A stretch of DNA of 64,000 nucleotides from Mesaphorura yosii (taxonomy: Eukaryota > Arthropoda > Collembola > Poduromorpha > Tullbergiidae). Shown here one piece after another: positions 37,301 through 52,600 of this stretch (position 1 is its first letter; every line of letters starts with the position of its first letter). The notes beneath the pieces were generated by a model that worked only from the letters and a program-made list of their open reading frames with translations, did no database searches and had not been told where the DNA came from. The DNA lies in the NCBI GenBank assembly GCA_009869945.1, contig WIXG01000103.1, positions 1 through 64,000 of the forward strand. The letters are read 5' to 3'. Both the position numbers and the translations under genes were made by a program.

Positions 37301-40300
37301 TTACGAGTGCGTCTAATTGTAGTGTTGGTAGCAGCCTAGAATTGTTTATATAGAACGAAGCTACAAAGTAAAATGGTACACGAGTACGCGTTGCGTTGCG
37401 TGAAACAATCGGCAATAAATAATATACGTAAAAAATCACAAACGCCAGCTTGCACCACGAAGACAGACCGGGCAATCGTGCGTTATTTGTTACAATGACC
37501 ATGAGGCTACGACTACGACGAGACGAAACGACAATACGAACCAAATCATGCTCTTTCGTAAATCAGCACCATCATCATCGTCTTCTCTTCGCGTGTCTTC
37601 AGCCTTCTTCGACAAATGGAGTAACGAGAATGATGTGCTGCAAAGAATGAAAACGATAATGAGCAGATGATCATCCACGGTGCGTCCAGACTGCACACAA
37701 AAATTGAAGTCTCATCGCAATCGAAATCGCTGCGGTGCGGTGCGATGGTTTGTCCAAGTCATGGTGCGTAATGCAATGGCTCTGGTCCGATGATGCACTG
37801 CGTGTGCGTGGAATGGACGCAAGTGGCGCAGTCTTAGTCTGTTCCCCGTGTGAGTGGTCCGTGGCCTATTGTGTGTAATATTGTGTGAACATGTTATTAA
37901 TGTTATTATATAGAATGATAATTTATTAACTCAACAATAACACGGGCGCAAAAATCAGGCGGGCATGGGCATGGACTCTTAGTTGGAACTGAACACGTGC
38001 TGTGCCTGTAATTTTGGGAGTTTAATGTTTTTAATTTAAATCTTACACAATTGAAAAACTCTTCACTGCATCTCGGCTTTCTGAGTGAGGCCCAAACGAT
38101 GGCTGACTGATTACATGCGATTGCACAACTGCTGAACAGTGGATTTCACTATCTACTGGTGCTTGTCAGGATTTAATTTTTATGTTAATTTTTAATTAAA
38201 TCGGCAGTCGGTGTTTTACATGCAATGACTAGTAGCAGTAGCTAATTTTTTAAAATTTTATCTTGAATTTCGTGGTGAATGATTGATGACTTTGGATCAG
38301 GCTTCCATTTCAAGGCTCACGAAATCTTACCTGCTGAGCCCATGCAGGTCTAATTAGTGCTACTTCTTAGCTTAAGTGGTATCCTTCCCGCCCCGATTCT
38401 CGTGTTTAACCTTTTCGCAATCCGGGAATAAGGTCACCGTTAGTCGTTAACCCAATTTCTGCTTGCGGGTTCTCATTAGCACTACTACTGCTTATTAGGT
38501 GACTGAAATCTGCGGACTCGGATGTCAAGTCAAGCGATTCTTAAACCACAGCTCAGTCGGTAGTCAGCTCGGTGCAGAGTACAGAGACTAGACGTCGTGG
38601 CCTGAAGTGAAGTACCAAGGTGTGCTGCCAGTTTGCTGACTCGAGTCAAGTCGCGATCTTGCAAAGTTTACTTTTGTATGCACGGAGCATGCATGGAAAT
38701 GGGATGATTAATTAATGTTGTGTGCTTTGACTTTAGAGTCAGAGTTCAGGTACGCTTTACTTTGAGGAAGGCAATGCAGGAAGCAAAAGTTAAAGGTAAA
38801 ACTCAAGTAATTTTATAAATGTGCCTTCGACTTCGACTGCACGATGAGAATGCTTTTATTTACTATTTGCTATTTACCCTCTTGCTTTGGAGAAGATGAA
38901 AAAATAAATACTACAAATAATATACACGGACAAGATGAGAATATTGCAGGCAGGCAGGACAAGGCAACAAACTTCTAGCTCTACTTCTGTTTACCCATTA
39001 TCAACATGATTCACGTTAGTAGTACGAGAAGTACAGCTTCATGTTGTAAATTTAGATAGACTAAAACACAAAGTTTCTTCAATGCCCTGGCCGTATCTTC
39101 GCTTGGCACACTGGTACTGACATGGACATGGCTTTGATGTACAACTTGGAGTTTAACTAGTCACTGTACGGTACGGTTCTTTATGCGTAACGTAAAGTAG
39201 TGCTGAACAACGCTGAAACTGGTTCCAGGAGCAGCGTAAACGTGAGACTTGTGGGCTGGTGCACAGATGATGTGCTGTTTTGTGTTGGGCAAGCCTCGAC
39301 TCGAGCTTCTTCTCGCAGTCTTCAATCGGGTGTTGTTAAAGTGAGTTGTTCGTTGGCTGCTTTGGGCTTTGGAACATTTTAACACTCATTCTGGACGATT
39401 TTGCACTTGGAAAGTGTGCTAACTGTCAAGGCTTCACAGCACAGCATTACGCACAGGCACAGGCTGAAGTTTCTCTTGGCATTGACTGGACGTGGAGAAG
39501 TGTGCAGTGTGCGTGCTGTAAACAAACGCTGTCAAACAGCACTCGCAAAACTGACAGACTGGACAGACTCATTCATACAGTGCAAAGCTCAGCAGGTCGT
39601 GTTGTGCGAGGAAGTTGAGACAACACAGATCGTATTGACTTTGTGGTCATCATCGTTTCACGTATCTCGTATCGTGTCTCATATTTATAATTGCACATCG
39701 GAAGTGGTTACAGTCACAGTGATTGCCATGTTTGTAAATAAGGCAAGATACAGTTGCTAACTCCTGCTTAAAAATTACGCACATGTGCTGCAAGCTTAAG
39801 ATTTTCAAGTGAAAGTGTCCCTTCTGGCATTTGGCAAAGTAGGCAAAGGCAAAAAGAGAAAGGTCAACTCGCGTTGCAAATCATCATCATTACAAGCTTT
39901 CTCTCCGACGTCTTCGGTGAGTGCAGAAAATAGAAAGAAGGAAAGGAAAGGTACATCATCACGCAAGTGTTACAAATCACTCTTTCTCCTACTTGAGCGT
40001 GATAGCAGCGATATTGAAGTTCAAGTTTCTCCTGTCCTGACTGACTTGAGCCAAATATTTCCGCTAATGGCATAAAGTTGGAATAGGAATAGGAAGGATA
40101 TTATTGGACGGTGTCGGCAATTTCTATGTCTTCGTCTACGTCTACAACCGTCTACTCTTCGACTAGCACGAGTTTGCAGACGCACTTAACCTTGGCAAAT
40201 TTCTTTGATTCTTGACAGTATGAACTGAACTCCTTGCAGTTTGGAATTGGAAACGGAAGACAGAGCGTCAATAGCATCATAGAGCAGGAACAAGGCTACA

Positions 40301-40560
40301 TAGGGCATTGAGACGTGCGACATCCCATTACAATGCGCCCGTCGCTTCTGCATTAGTACACTAGTGAACTACATCGTGAAGATCCTGACTTTGACAACTC
40401 TTGCTCTCAAGTGAATGTGAAACTTATCAGTTTAAACCCGAGACGTGCTCGCACTCTCACCGATTTAACCATTAACTCGGTCGGTAAGACGAGAGAAGCT
40501 CATTAATTAAGAAAAGTAACGAAGCGAAGATGCTCTGCGTCTCAGCGCAGCAGTAGCAGC
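28349..40560. other. Gene desert upstream of the large plus-strand gene
   Basis: No supported gene in 12.2 kb. Short reiterated words are frequent: GTCGTT near 34627, GACTAC near 30175 and 37510, CAGG near 38948, and CACAG near 34994. ORFs of up to about 120 codons are present but lack motifs or splice structure. By position this is the likely distal regulatory region of the gene whose first coding exon is at 40.66 kb. Confidence 0.45.
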
Positions 40561-40567
40561 TATAAAG
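40561..40567 (+). promoter_or_regulatory. TATA box candidate for the large plus-strand gene
   Basis: TATAAAG lies 96 bp upstream of the first coding ATG, preceded by a GC-containing CAGCAGTAGCAG stretch. Transcription would be expected near 40590, giving a leader of about 70 nt. An alternative is that the coding exon is not the first: a splice-acceptor-like TTTTTCTTCAG ends at 40648, just before the ATG. Confidence 0.45.
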
Positions 40568-40662
40568 ACAAAACCGTCGCGCCTGTAGAAGTGGACTGTG
40601 GACAGGACAGGACGAGACCAGAACCGAGAAAAATACATTTTTCTTCAGAGGATTAGAGAATC

Positions 40663-43600
40663 ATGACAACTGCTGCAAGTTCAATTCAACATGGTGACAT
40701 TAATCATCAGGTATGTCTCTTTTTCACATTTCACTTGAAACTTGGGCGTTTGCTTTGCGTTTGCGTTTTTCCATTTGCTGGATCAATGATGAGACCCGAC
40801 TGAGATGTTCACAGTTACCTCGTACAATGCGCAGTGTACGTAATTATATTGCTATTTCTGCTATTGCCTGCCCTTGTCATTTGCCATTAGTCCTGATGTT
40901 AATTAAGTACTAGTATTATGGGAACCGTGGGCCGACCGCCAGCCACGCAAAGCCAAGGCAGCGCAGGGCAATGCAATCTAATTTTGTTACTCATTCTGGT
41001 CTTACATGTTTAATGCACTAATAGCAAAAGTGCATGTAAGAAAGCATGCCGAATTTTTGGATGAATACAAAATGCATAATTATTCCACTCTTCCGTTTCC
41101 TTCCTTTCTTCCTCCCCTTTGCTTTTGCTTTCTATCAATTTATTGATTCCAAATTTCTTCATTTGTCATACTCTTAATCCATCCACGTATTACTTTCCCA
41201 TTCCACTTCATATATCTGATTATAAAAAAACATAATGGAAGCGGCCCGAAGTTGTACGATTGTACACAATTCAGTTGAGAATAACATTACAAAATCGTCA
41301 GCCGCGAGTCCCTTCTCATGAATTAAATGTTGACACAAAATTGATTAATTGATTATGAAAGCCAATGCTTTTGGAAAATGCTGGCGCCGAGTTCGAGTTT
41401 TTGCCGGTTGAGTCCGAAGCAAGTGCGTAGCGTGGTCCGTAATTGACAGCTACAGTTAGCCCGCATTTGAGAGTAAATTACTGTTTGCATGAATCTAATA
41501 TGTAGATATTAAAGTTTCATCAAACTTTTGTCAACGTCGGCTTGCGTATCGAAAATTTCGAAATTGGAATAATTGCATGTATGAAAAATGTGCAGAAATT
41601 GAAGCTCTCTAAGTTTATTGGTTTGTTTACCTTTTCCTATGATTGATGTTAGCCTCAAACGCAGGCAGAGATCGAATTTCTATACCATTTCCTTTCATAA
41701 GCCAGAAAGCTGCAAAATATCCTTTGTGGGATGACGTGTGATGTTTGTTTTTCGGATGCCACCGACATACTAGATTTAATTAGCGCTGTAATCAGTCCAA
41801 TGTAGTTGTGAGCAGGATTCAGAAGTCATGGTCCCATGTTAATGTAATATTCTAGATTTTGGTCTACGCTCACGCACAAGTGGCTCGCAATCAAAGCCCA
41901 CGACCACCGAAATGCATTCAGAACGAACACATTTGTTTATTTGTAGTACTGCTACGCGCTTTCTTGTGGTTTCTGCCACGCTGACAGGACAGGCAGGAGG
42001 CAAGGTCTGGATAAAGCATCGACATTTGGTTTCGGAACAATATTGCCATTATCGTTCAAAATTTTATGTTTATAGTTTACGGTGTGCGTGTATGTTTATG
42101 ATCATGAGCGTATTAAACTCATCATAAACAATCACATTTATGAAAAGTAATGAAAGTTAAAAGCAAATGCTGAATGCTGTTGCTCGCATGAAGGGGAACC
42201 ACGAATTACACAAACATTTGTACACAAGTCAGGGTATTCAGGAGAGACAGACCAAGAAATAAGAAATACATATTTCAAGTCGTCATTCATATGGATTTTA
42301 TCTGTTGCTCTGCTGGAATTATTAGCACAGGCATTAATATTACAATATTTTTAGTACCTTCTTAGCCAACCACCACATTCGCATTCAAGTTGGAGCAAAT
42401 GTGTAAACTGAGCTAAGCGTATGACTTTCATCTCAACTGCCTGCGACTCTAATGTCATATCACGCGTATCACGCAGTCAAGCCACTTTATGAATTATTTT
42501 ATGACCGATGTTCGCATGGAATGACAATGGCGCGACGGTGACGGTGTATCGGCTCACGTTGTTACGTGTAACGCATGTAATAAAATCTGCCCCTTGCATA
42601 ATGATCTCCGTTGCATCAGCGCCGAGTTGTGAAGGAAGTGATTTGCGTTGACTATGACCATGCCTCAGCTCAGTTTGACTTGGCTTTGGTTTGCATTTTG
42701 TTTGAATAGGATCAGGATCAGCTTTATTATGTAAAGAATCGTTACATTACTTCGCAGTGCAGTGATAGTGGAAGTTGAGACGGAGCCGTGCATCGTGAAT
42801 GGGGGACTCGTCCATAAATTTCTATAGTTTCCACTTTGATAATTCTTGTAAATAGGAAATGCATTATTACCATGCATTATGATATGATGGATCAGGTTTC
42901 GAAATCCTATTCAACATCTTTCCTGCCGCGCAGCCCTGCCGAACTCCGAAAACCATCTTCCGATGCGTCGCGTCGTTGGTCGTCAAAGTACTGGCATGCT
43001 TTGTGTAAACAGAACAGGGAATGGTGTCATTATCAGCGGCGCACTGGAAATTGTAATTGCCATCGAGCAAGTGACCAACTGTACGGTGTTGGGCGTTTGA
43101 TGAGAAGTTCAAGATACGCAACAATGAGTTTCTTTCTTCAGAAAAGGACAGAACGTTGATTGATTAGCCTGTATAAATACAACCGAATTCTCATATTTTA
43201 GAGTGTGGGTCGAAATGTGGAAAGCTGTCCATCTTTCTTATGCATTATCATTCCACCCTATCGTCATCATCCCTTCGCAACAGAGAACGACGGAACTCAG
43301 CCCGAAATCTGGAAGCGTCGCATCTTGACTTTCCACCTCAACTGATTACTGACTAAGCCTGACTGAAATCCGTGGCAGACGGTTGTTGGAGCTTGGATTT
43401 GGAATAACTGCCGTTGCAATTTGCAATTGTCATGTACGTTTATTGGTGTGGAGTATGGAAGGGGCCTTGAATTCGTAAAGTGAAGGTTAGGATATGCGTC
43501 GTAAACCCGCATTATTTATTCTTGACCTGTAGCACAGTTTGTAATGACAGTCCATTGTGCGATAAAAGTAATCCCTTGGTTCCGAGTCAGTATAATGAGG

Positions 43601-46600
43601 TGGTTTCCAATCTATTCACGTACGAAGTACGACTTGATACTTTTGCGTATTTGTATCGGAGCAGTAATTCACCGTGGAATTGAAAGATTACTTCAAACCT
43701 CTCAGTGCAGTGCAGTTTGTCACGAAAGGTTCTTTTTAGTGAAGAGTTCAAAGAAAGCAAAGAGCACGGAGGATTTCATGTGAAGGTTGAGCTCAAGCTA
43801 GAACGCAGTCGGCCGTGGACCATGTGGAAAGAGGATTATTTATATTAATAGAAGAACAGATGATGATATTGATGACAGTTTCAACTTCCCCAAGAAGTGT
43901 ACAAAGCGCAAGGAAGGGGAAGTGGGTCCATGAAAAGATGCTTTTCTAAATATTAGTTTCTAAATAATATATTTATATTACCCGACCTGTCACCTGTCAG
44001 AAATATTTCCTCAAAGAAAGTGCACCAAGAAGAAAAGGTGACATTGAGAGCAAGAGGCGTGGCGCTCTAAAGTTGGCTGGCAATATGGCACAGTACAGTT
44101 GAGTAACATTGAAAACAAGTCGCATTCAGAAATGATGAAAAATCTTTCCATGTATATTTATTTCATTTCGAATTTCTTTTGTCATAGTCATCAGTATTAT
44201 TATTACACTCACTCTTATTAGGTCAGGATTTGGAAATGCACTGGGTGCTAAGCAGAACTGTACGACTGAAATTGAAACATTTTACGAGAACATTGAAAAG
44301 GACGGGTTGAGTGAGTCCCGTAATGGCAGAGCAATCCAGTCAATAATGGCATGGCACTTCGCACAGCGAGCAGGCACACGTACGCGTGGTGCTCACGTCC
44401 ACGTCCGAGTCCACGTCTGCGTTATTCAGAAAAATGTAGTTTTGATCGATCGTTTTTCTTTCCGTCTTGTACTTTTCTCGAACTGTCTTCTCAAGTTATG
44501 ATATGTTCACGTAATCGCAATGGATGGCTATTGGCTATGACTGCGATATTCGTTCCATGCCTTCTTACTTGGACGGCCATGGGCCATTGTGGGACGGAAG
44601 CGGAGATACAATTTTATTTACATGTCGGAGAAAATTGAAAGCATAGTTTCATTTCTTGTACATGAAATATTCCATCATTTAGCTCCAGTTTGCTTGCTCA
44701 CCACTCGCATGTGCCGCCTTGCTTATTATTGAGTGAAAGCACTGCTGGCTGAAGTGGAAAGAAGTGTTCCATCAAAGAAAGGTTTGATTAGACAATGATG
44801 TATTTTGTGTATCGATAATACGTCTGGCGAGGCAATGGACAAGTTTGCATTCCAGAGTTTTGTTTGCAGACAAAAGTTTTGTGGACGAATCAGTTTTGTA
44901 AATGTCAAAATAGTTATGTGAAGCTTTATGCAATAGCAAAAGTTTGAGTTTGAGGAACGGCAAGGAAAGAAGGCGAAGTACTCAGAGGAAGCATGGGATA
45001 TTAATGAAATACAAACACCGGGAAGGAGTTTCATGGACTTCTGCTAGCAATCTTGCATTCATAATTTTAATTTACTTTTACCGTTGCTATACAGTCCGTG
45101 TTTGGGATTGACAGAATTTTGAATATGCAGTGGGTTGACATGTTGGACATTGCATTCACGCACCCTTCCAACAGAAGGGATAGCGTGACAAACACAAAAG
45201 TGAAACGCAATGAATTCTGTATTAGATTGGTTAGGCACGTCGCCGTTGAATGCAAAAATGCAATGGTTGCAGTGGAATTTAATTACTTTTACAACCGCCG
45301 ACATTCGCCTTACATTCACTTTCTACTACATACGCACGCCAAACTACAAAACTACGTTACCGTTCACCCGGCGAATTCGTATTAATGAGAAATAATGACC
45401 AACTAGCGACCGTGCCAGCGCGTGCATTGGTTTGGACAGACAGTCCAGTTCCAATCCAGCGCTGTCACTTATCAGGACATGTCATCAATATTTAAAATAC
45501 AACGCAAGTCACAGTAAATACGAGAGCTGTAGACAGTTAAGTTGAATTGATTAAATATAGCTTGTTATGCTGCGGTCGCAAGTGTGATGATTTTACAACT
45601 GCATTAATTATCTAACGTACTCATTTCTGAATGAATGAAGGGTTAATTTTTCGATTGCCTAAATAAGATTAGATTCCCATCACAGCATGAGTCAACGTGT
45701 CATTGCAGTGTACAAAGCACAGGACTTGTTCACATGTTGATGAACTCTGCTATTAAAAGTGCGTTACACTTTTGATACCAGTACCGTAAAAATTGGCATA
45801 AAATGAGCCGAGTACTCTTTTCTCTACAACGAACGTTTGCTGACTTTTGTCATTTTGTCACTACCGTCGCGCAGTAAAACGGTGCTAACAAAGAAGTACC
45901 AGATAAATTCGGCCAAGACAACTGCCTTCTTTTCTTGTTTTATTAAGCTAGCCCAGCCCTGCTCTCAGCAGCACGTATGAGTATGAGCGTCTTGGGACCA
46001 GATTATAACACTCCAGACGCGTAAGATGAAGTTTAAAGATTAAAGAATATGAAATATGACATGCGGGGATAAGAAGAGCGGCCGATTTTGAGTTTATCTT
46101 TGAACATGGTTATAATTAAGTGGGAGCATAGTAAAAGTAAGTTGAGTCACTGTCTTATCTTAAGAGGTATCTTCGTCATAGACAAGTAGCACAAAGCACA
46201 AAGAGTTCCCGTCACCGTCGAACGGAGACAATGATCAAACTCACCAAACGGCGACGGCGATCGTACGAGCACTAAAGACGATTTTTATTTCTTAAAGGCG
46301 AGTTCAGCGGCAGAAGACGACCACTAGAAAGGTCATACATTATAGGTAAATATGTCAAGAGTAACAAACCAAAGAAATAAGGTTCGGAGCGAAAGACCTT
46401 CCAAAATTGTAGTAATTTTATTATTTGAAGTTTAAGTTTATAGTTTCCTTCTCTCGTTGCTTTTGCCTTTGACCTGTGACTGTGACTCTATGCACGGGCA
46501 GTGCCGTAATTTATATTCCAAGACACGGGACAAGCAAGCGTAAAGAAAATATTATGATGTACTATAACTTTATAACCCAGAAAAAACTCATAAAAGAAAA

Positions 46601-49600
46601 CTTTTCTGGAAACAATGTTGTACTTTGGCGATGGCATTAATAAAAAAATGACTTATGATGGTTCTGGGGTTCATTTTCTTGTTCGGTTAGTTTGGAAACT
46701 TTCTGTATTATAATAAACCATAGTTTGGTATTGTCCACGTTCTCATACCTTTGTCTTGCCCGACCCGGAGTCAAAAGTCACCTGCCTGCTCGCCTGATCT
46801 AGAGGTTACTGCTTAGCGACTGGAGCAACTGCAACTCGTAAATGGCCTTCATCAGCACACGTGTGCCCCTTTAAAAGACCAAAGGTGGTGCTCACAGGAC
46901 GTCATATTTTATGAAATATACGAGTACTGATATGTGTTTCCGTTTTATGTGAATACAAATGAACGCACGAGTGTAATTTTGCATGCCTGCGAGTTCTCAA
47001 TGGGGAAAATTAAGTTGGTTTTCGCAGTTCGTGCCTGGTCCTTTGTTGTTCATGTGGCTTCGCTTAGTACTACGCTGGTTTTTGGAAGTACGCTTTGATC
47101 ACTCTCAAACCAATGTCAAGTCAGCCTAACTCTTTGACTCGTAATTACTTGAATATGTCTGGAATAGTTTCGTCTAGTATCCGATGCTACGCTCATTTTT
47201 CTTTGTTCATTCTTCCATTTTTGCGAGGCGTGAATTGCGAATTGTAAAAAATTTAATTCACTGACGAAATATATGGGCATAATAAATGATTGTGGGTCCG
47301 CCTCTTCCGGATTCCGTGTTTATGCTTTAAAGTAGGTCAAGAGACGAAAAGTCAACAGCATCTTCGCCAAGAATCTTCGTGACTCTTCAAGCATATAATT
47401 TTTGTATCTTCTTCGTTAATGGAACGAGGTGGCTAATTACGACTGTGACTATGAGTAAATTGAGTGTCTGTGAGAAAGTGACGCAGGTTCAATGTTGAAT
47501 GCTTGGTGAATGAACTCTCAGAAGTCTGAAACTTGAGATTGAGGAAGACGAAAACGCAAAGCACGCTGAATTTGTATTACGAATACCTGCCAATTTGGAT
47601 TTCATTTGAAGTTGCAAAAGAATTTTCAAGTTTTCCTGCCTGCACAAATATTTTGATCATTATTAAAATTAAATTCTCAAGCCAGTCGAGATTCATTCTG
47701 ACAGAAGCTCAAGTGAGCAGGCAAGGACACGGACGAAGATGCGAATGCGAACTTTCGAGCGACGAGCGCACTAATGTTTTGATGGAAATTGAGAAGGATG
47801 TTTTCCTCCTGTCTCTCCTCGACTCTTCCTTAACTTTTATATAAATTATTATTATTATCACAATATTTTTAGTTTTGAAAAAAGTTTCTTCTATTAGTCT
47901 CATGAAATCTTACTTAAGTAAGACGAATACAGTGCAGCCTTGCCCATCGTGGCAGAAGGAAAAGGGGAGCTCCGGATCTTGAAGTAGGAATGAACGATCA
48001 AGAAATTTATGACGTGACATGACCTCACATTTCATTTCAGGAAATTTTCGACTCATATTCGTGCTTGCGTCTCGTGCACACATGCACACACTAAATTTCT
48101 TTCCTATACTTGCTCATACTCCTTTTTGATAATAATATATGAAGTCTTTTATTGGCCCCTTTTTGCACTGGTAATAAGAGAAAGGATGAGAAATTGGATA
48201 GAAAAGGGTAAGAATGAAGTGTAAAAATATATTATCAGGGAATGAGACCGGCGTACAAAGCGCGTAATAATAACACGGTAAAGTGCAATGCAGCAGGACA
48301 CGGCCAAGTAAAATAACGAGCAACGAAGGACGATTTTTTATTTCACACATCTTTCAGCCCACTTTGCTCCGGTTATACTTCAGCTATAAGAGCAAGTCAA
48401 CTTTTATTTCATCTCACTCAACAAATTTTTTTTATTTCGATTTTATGCTCTTCGAGAGAGGAAGGGAACGAAACAATTTTTCATGACGAAGAAATTGACA
48501 CTTTTCTTGCAAGACTTGACTTGGCTTTTTCCATCGAAACATTTGCAATGCACTTCTTTATTAAAAGATCATTTTTGTATTCGCATTTCGTCTCCGTAAT
48601 TTCATATCCTCTCCCAAGCCCACGACCAGCCTTCACAGTTTGCTTGCCTGCCTTCACTGTCAAAGCCCAAAAGAGATGACTCGAATCAAATTTTTTACGA
48701 CGTCATGTCCCAATCCCTAGTCACTGCGAGACATTGACGCATAGAAACAAGATTGAATGCTTTCGGATAAAACAAAAAAGTGAATAGAGTGCAGCCAGGG
48801 AAGAAGAACGAGAAAAGCACAACAGCGGGAGGAGAGAATAAGAAATTAGTTTTGTCAAAAAGTCTGAAAAGCTTTCTATTCAATCAAAACTGCATTTATT
48901 TTTATTACTGCATATTACGCACGACATTGCACTGAAAAGGTTGCGCTGCTGTTTACTCAACCTGTCCATCCAACTTTCAAATCCAGCCCGAGTCCAGTGA
49001 TGTACGACAAACACAATTTACCCATTTGCATTGTTGACTCTAATTTGGGTCAAGTTTTCCATATTTCATCGGAAGAAACCGTCTAGCCTTAGCCTAATCC
49101 CGACTAAGGTCAACAGCAAAAGGCACGGCAAGGCATGGCAGACTGGCAGTGCGACACGACCAAATCTTAGCAGTGCGTGTATTTATCATGCTTAGCTTAA
49201 TTCTTCTTATTATTCTCTCTCGTCTTGTTTTTCTTATTTTGTTCCTTGTCCACATGAAAGAGCAATTACTGTTCAAGAAAGGAAGAAAACGATCCGAGAA
49301 GACAGAGCGATTGTAAAAGGGAACTCAAATGCGTTAAGGCCAGCCAGGCCAGAGAGAAAAGAACAACTCATCTCGCTCTTCATCTTTCCTTTATTATTAT
49401 TTTTCCATTTTATATAGCATAATATATTTGCGTTGCGTTAAGGGTCTATTGTTAAATTCAGAAAAGTCCTTTTATTTTTTGTGCTCCTCTCCTCGAGGGC
49501 AAATCACGACGACGACACATCAACTACACAATAACGGAGATTAACAGCTGTAAAAACACTGAGTGGAGAAAAATGGGATATGAAAGAAAGAGAAAGAGCA

Positions 49601-52600
49601 GATCTTCTGGAGGAAGAAGAAGAGATGAGACAAACACACGTACGAAGCACACCAATCATCTCATATTTATTATGTCTTACGTAACAGCGTCACGTCAGCA
49701 TTAGCAGTGTAAACCGTAACGCATTGTGCATGTGCATCTGAGCCGAGCTTAACACTTGCGGAGTTGGAGGAGGAGACGTACTACACTTTTATTGACAAAA
49801 AATACTGCATAGGCACAAATGAAGCCCTGCTCGGAGTGAAAAGAAGTAAGATTTCATGTGATGTGTGATGGAAATTAACACAGATTTCTTTTTCTTATTT
49901 ATTTATTATTATTACACGAATTACACTTCTCCTTGAATTGTACAAAAGATTAGGCTGAAATCAGTGTACAGGCAGGCAGGGCAGCGAAGCAGGCTCCTTG
50001 TGCTGTGCCCTGCTTTGCACGTTTTCTCGGGTTTTATCACTGTTACTGTGTTACTACCACAAGCCTTAATATTCCTTCCTTCCTTCCACCCCTTTTAAAA
50101 TTATCACGTCTTGGTCCCGCACTTGTGTATTGTAAATCACTGGTTACTAGTTACGAACCATCTTCTTATACGACCATTTGGAGTTTTAAAGGCTTGTATA
50201 ACTTTTATTTTATTTCGGGGGTAGTTCACCGTGCAATGGCAAAGCAAAGCAATAAGCTCGCTGGAGTATTATTAAGAAGTGAGTTGAGTGATTTTTTTTT
50301 AATTTAAAAAGCGGGGTTGTTGTACACTGCACGCATAATTCGTGTGCATAATAAAGTACTCCTTCGCTCGTCCCATCACGAACGACTCACAATCACGATC
50401 ATGTTAAATTGGTACAAGTACAATGGAACAGGTATAGCAGCCAACAGCAGGTATCAAGTGAAAGGAAAGGGTTGACTGTGAGTCTGCTGGGCTATAATGA
50501 TATCTCAGATCTCTCCAGTCAACCTTGCCTTGCCCTATTCTTCTCAAGTGCTCTGCTGCTCGAGATCGGGACTCGTTAGCCAAGATTTGGCCTGGCCGTG
50601 GACGTGAGATTGAGGCTTTCATATCTTCGTCCTCAACTTTTACTTTCCGAGGCCTTTTCGTGATTGTGAAGGCAACACACGCCTGCCTCTCCTCAGCCGA
50701 CTTTTTTCCACTTCTTATTTTGTATTCTGTGCCCGGTTCATCTTCTCAAGCGAATTAATATCATTATGCAACACTGCCAGGATGATTGTAGAGCCCATTT
50801 GCATTCGAGATTCTAATGTCATTATAATGAAAAATCGGCTTTTTGAACACGCCACGCCAGGCACAGGTGCAGCCCTCAGCCACAGCTAAACAGTCTGACT
50901 CATTTCTGGCAGACGAGCCGACGGACGGACGGATTGAACGAAAAAGTTCGTCCTTTCAATTTCCTTTTGCATAACAAAGCCCGTTAACCTTGCACTGCAT
51001 AGCATTACATGCAGTCTGTCTAATGCATCGATCAACGAGAAGCGACTTGTATTGTATCGGTATAATTTTTATCGCATGCATCGGAAATATGAGAATTCAT
51101 CAAATACACGACCCACCACCCGCCCGCACCGTCGAATGAATACAAATCACCTTTGTTCAAGACAAGTTGCATTGCCGGTAGTGGCAGAAGAAGCAGTATT
51201 TTAAATTATAGTAAACAGCTCCTTGTATTGATTTTGAGTACAAGTCGTCGTGAAGGAGTTTATGATGATGATTATCATTAAAACATGACACTATTAGTAT
51301 TAGCAACTCTTTCCTACACGCGCGACGCACTTCGCTGCTGGTGTATCGGAAATCGATGTGCGTAGGTAACAATCGTGACGGCACAAAGTTCGGGAGTTGT
51401 TAAAGCCCATGGATTATTTATTAGCCCCGCTTTGGCATTCGCGTTTCTATTAATTTAGTATCGAGGTTGTGGTTTCTGTTTCGATATCTCATTATTTATA
51501 AATCAAAGGGTGAGCTCGTCCATGATTGCCATCGTCACCGTCCCACGCACTCGGAACGGCCGTAGTCCACTTTGCGCTCGCATCCGAACCGTTGACAGGA
51601 ATTAAATTATCTTGGTCGTGTTCGGTGTGGGCACGAGCAAGGCACACAAGCCTGGTCCTATGCTCGTTGTCAACTGCCTAATGTCTTCCATTAAGGTCTT
51701 GGATCTGTTCACCTCGAAAAATTGAAGGTTTACTACGAATTGTTCAAGGTTCACGACTCTCGCACTCGCATGCAGTTGTGTATTCGTCAATTGCTTGCAC
51801 GCCGTGCGGAGGCACATTAGCGCGATCTCGATCCACCACCACCACGGCCACAGTCAAAAACTTTGTTTTAAGCCCCAAAGGAGTCCAATTGCGGACGGAT
51901 TTATGTTGGAAAACCTCTTCGATGCTTCTACCCCTACCCTCTCAGAATGAAAGTAAGTTTTATGGGATGTTCTCCAAGAAAGCTTCATTCCCTTGAGCAC
52001 TACTTACAGTCAGAATTTCGACAGTGTAGTAGCGCAGCGACAGCGATGCCACGTCAAACAGCTCGGCCCGATCGAGTTCTGTTGGTGACGACGGCATTGG
52101 TGCTGGTGACTGAGGCAGTAGCAGGTGTCATCCATTTATTTCACGAGTCTGCAGAAGCCAAGCTTAATATTATATTTATTAGAAGTGGAATGGGCAAATA
52201 TAATTTATTTTGAATGATGACCCATTTGTAAGAGTGACGGTGCAAAAAATTACAATGTGCATGCATACGCGCAGTGCTGGAGCAAAGACGATTAATAAAA
52301 ATATAAAAAGTTGTTGAAACGCACTGCATTTATTTATGGAAGGCAAGCCAGACAACACAAGGCAGGGTTTAAATTGAGAAAAAGGTTTATAGCGCATTGT
52401 AAAGTATCTTTATTGTCTTTTCGTTATTGTATTGACTCTGCGCTGCAATGAGTTTGACCGAATCACATTAAACGCACATGCTACCCTTACCCGAGCAATG
52501 GTTGTGGCAATATTCATTATTTACGAAAAATGATGAACAAGAAAAATACACTAGAGACAGAGACAAGAAACAGGAAAGGGGCAATGTACGCACTGGATAA

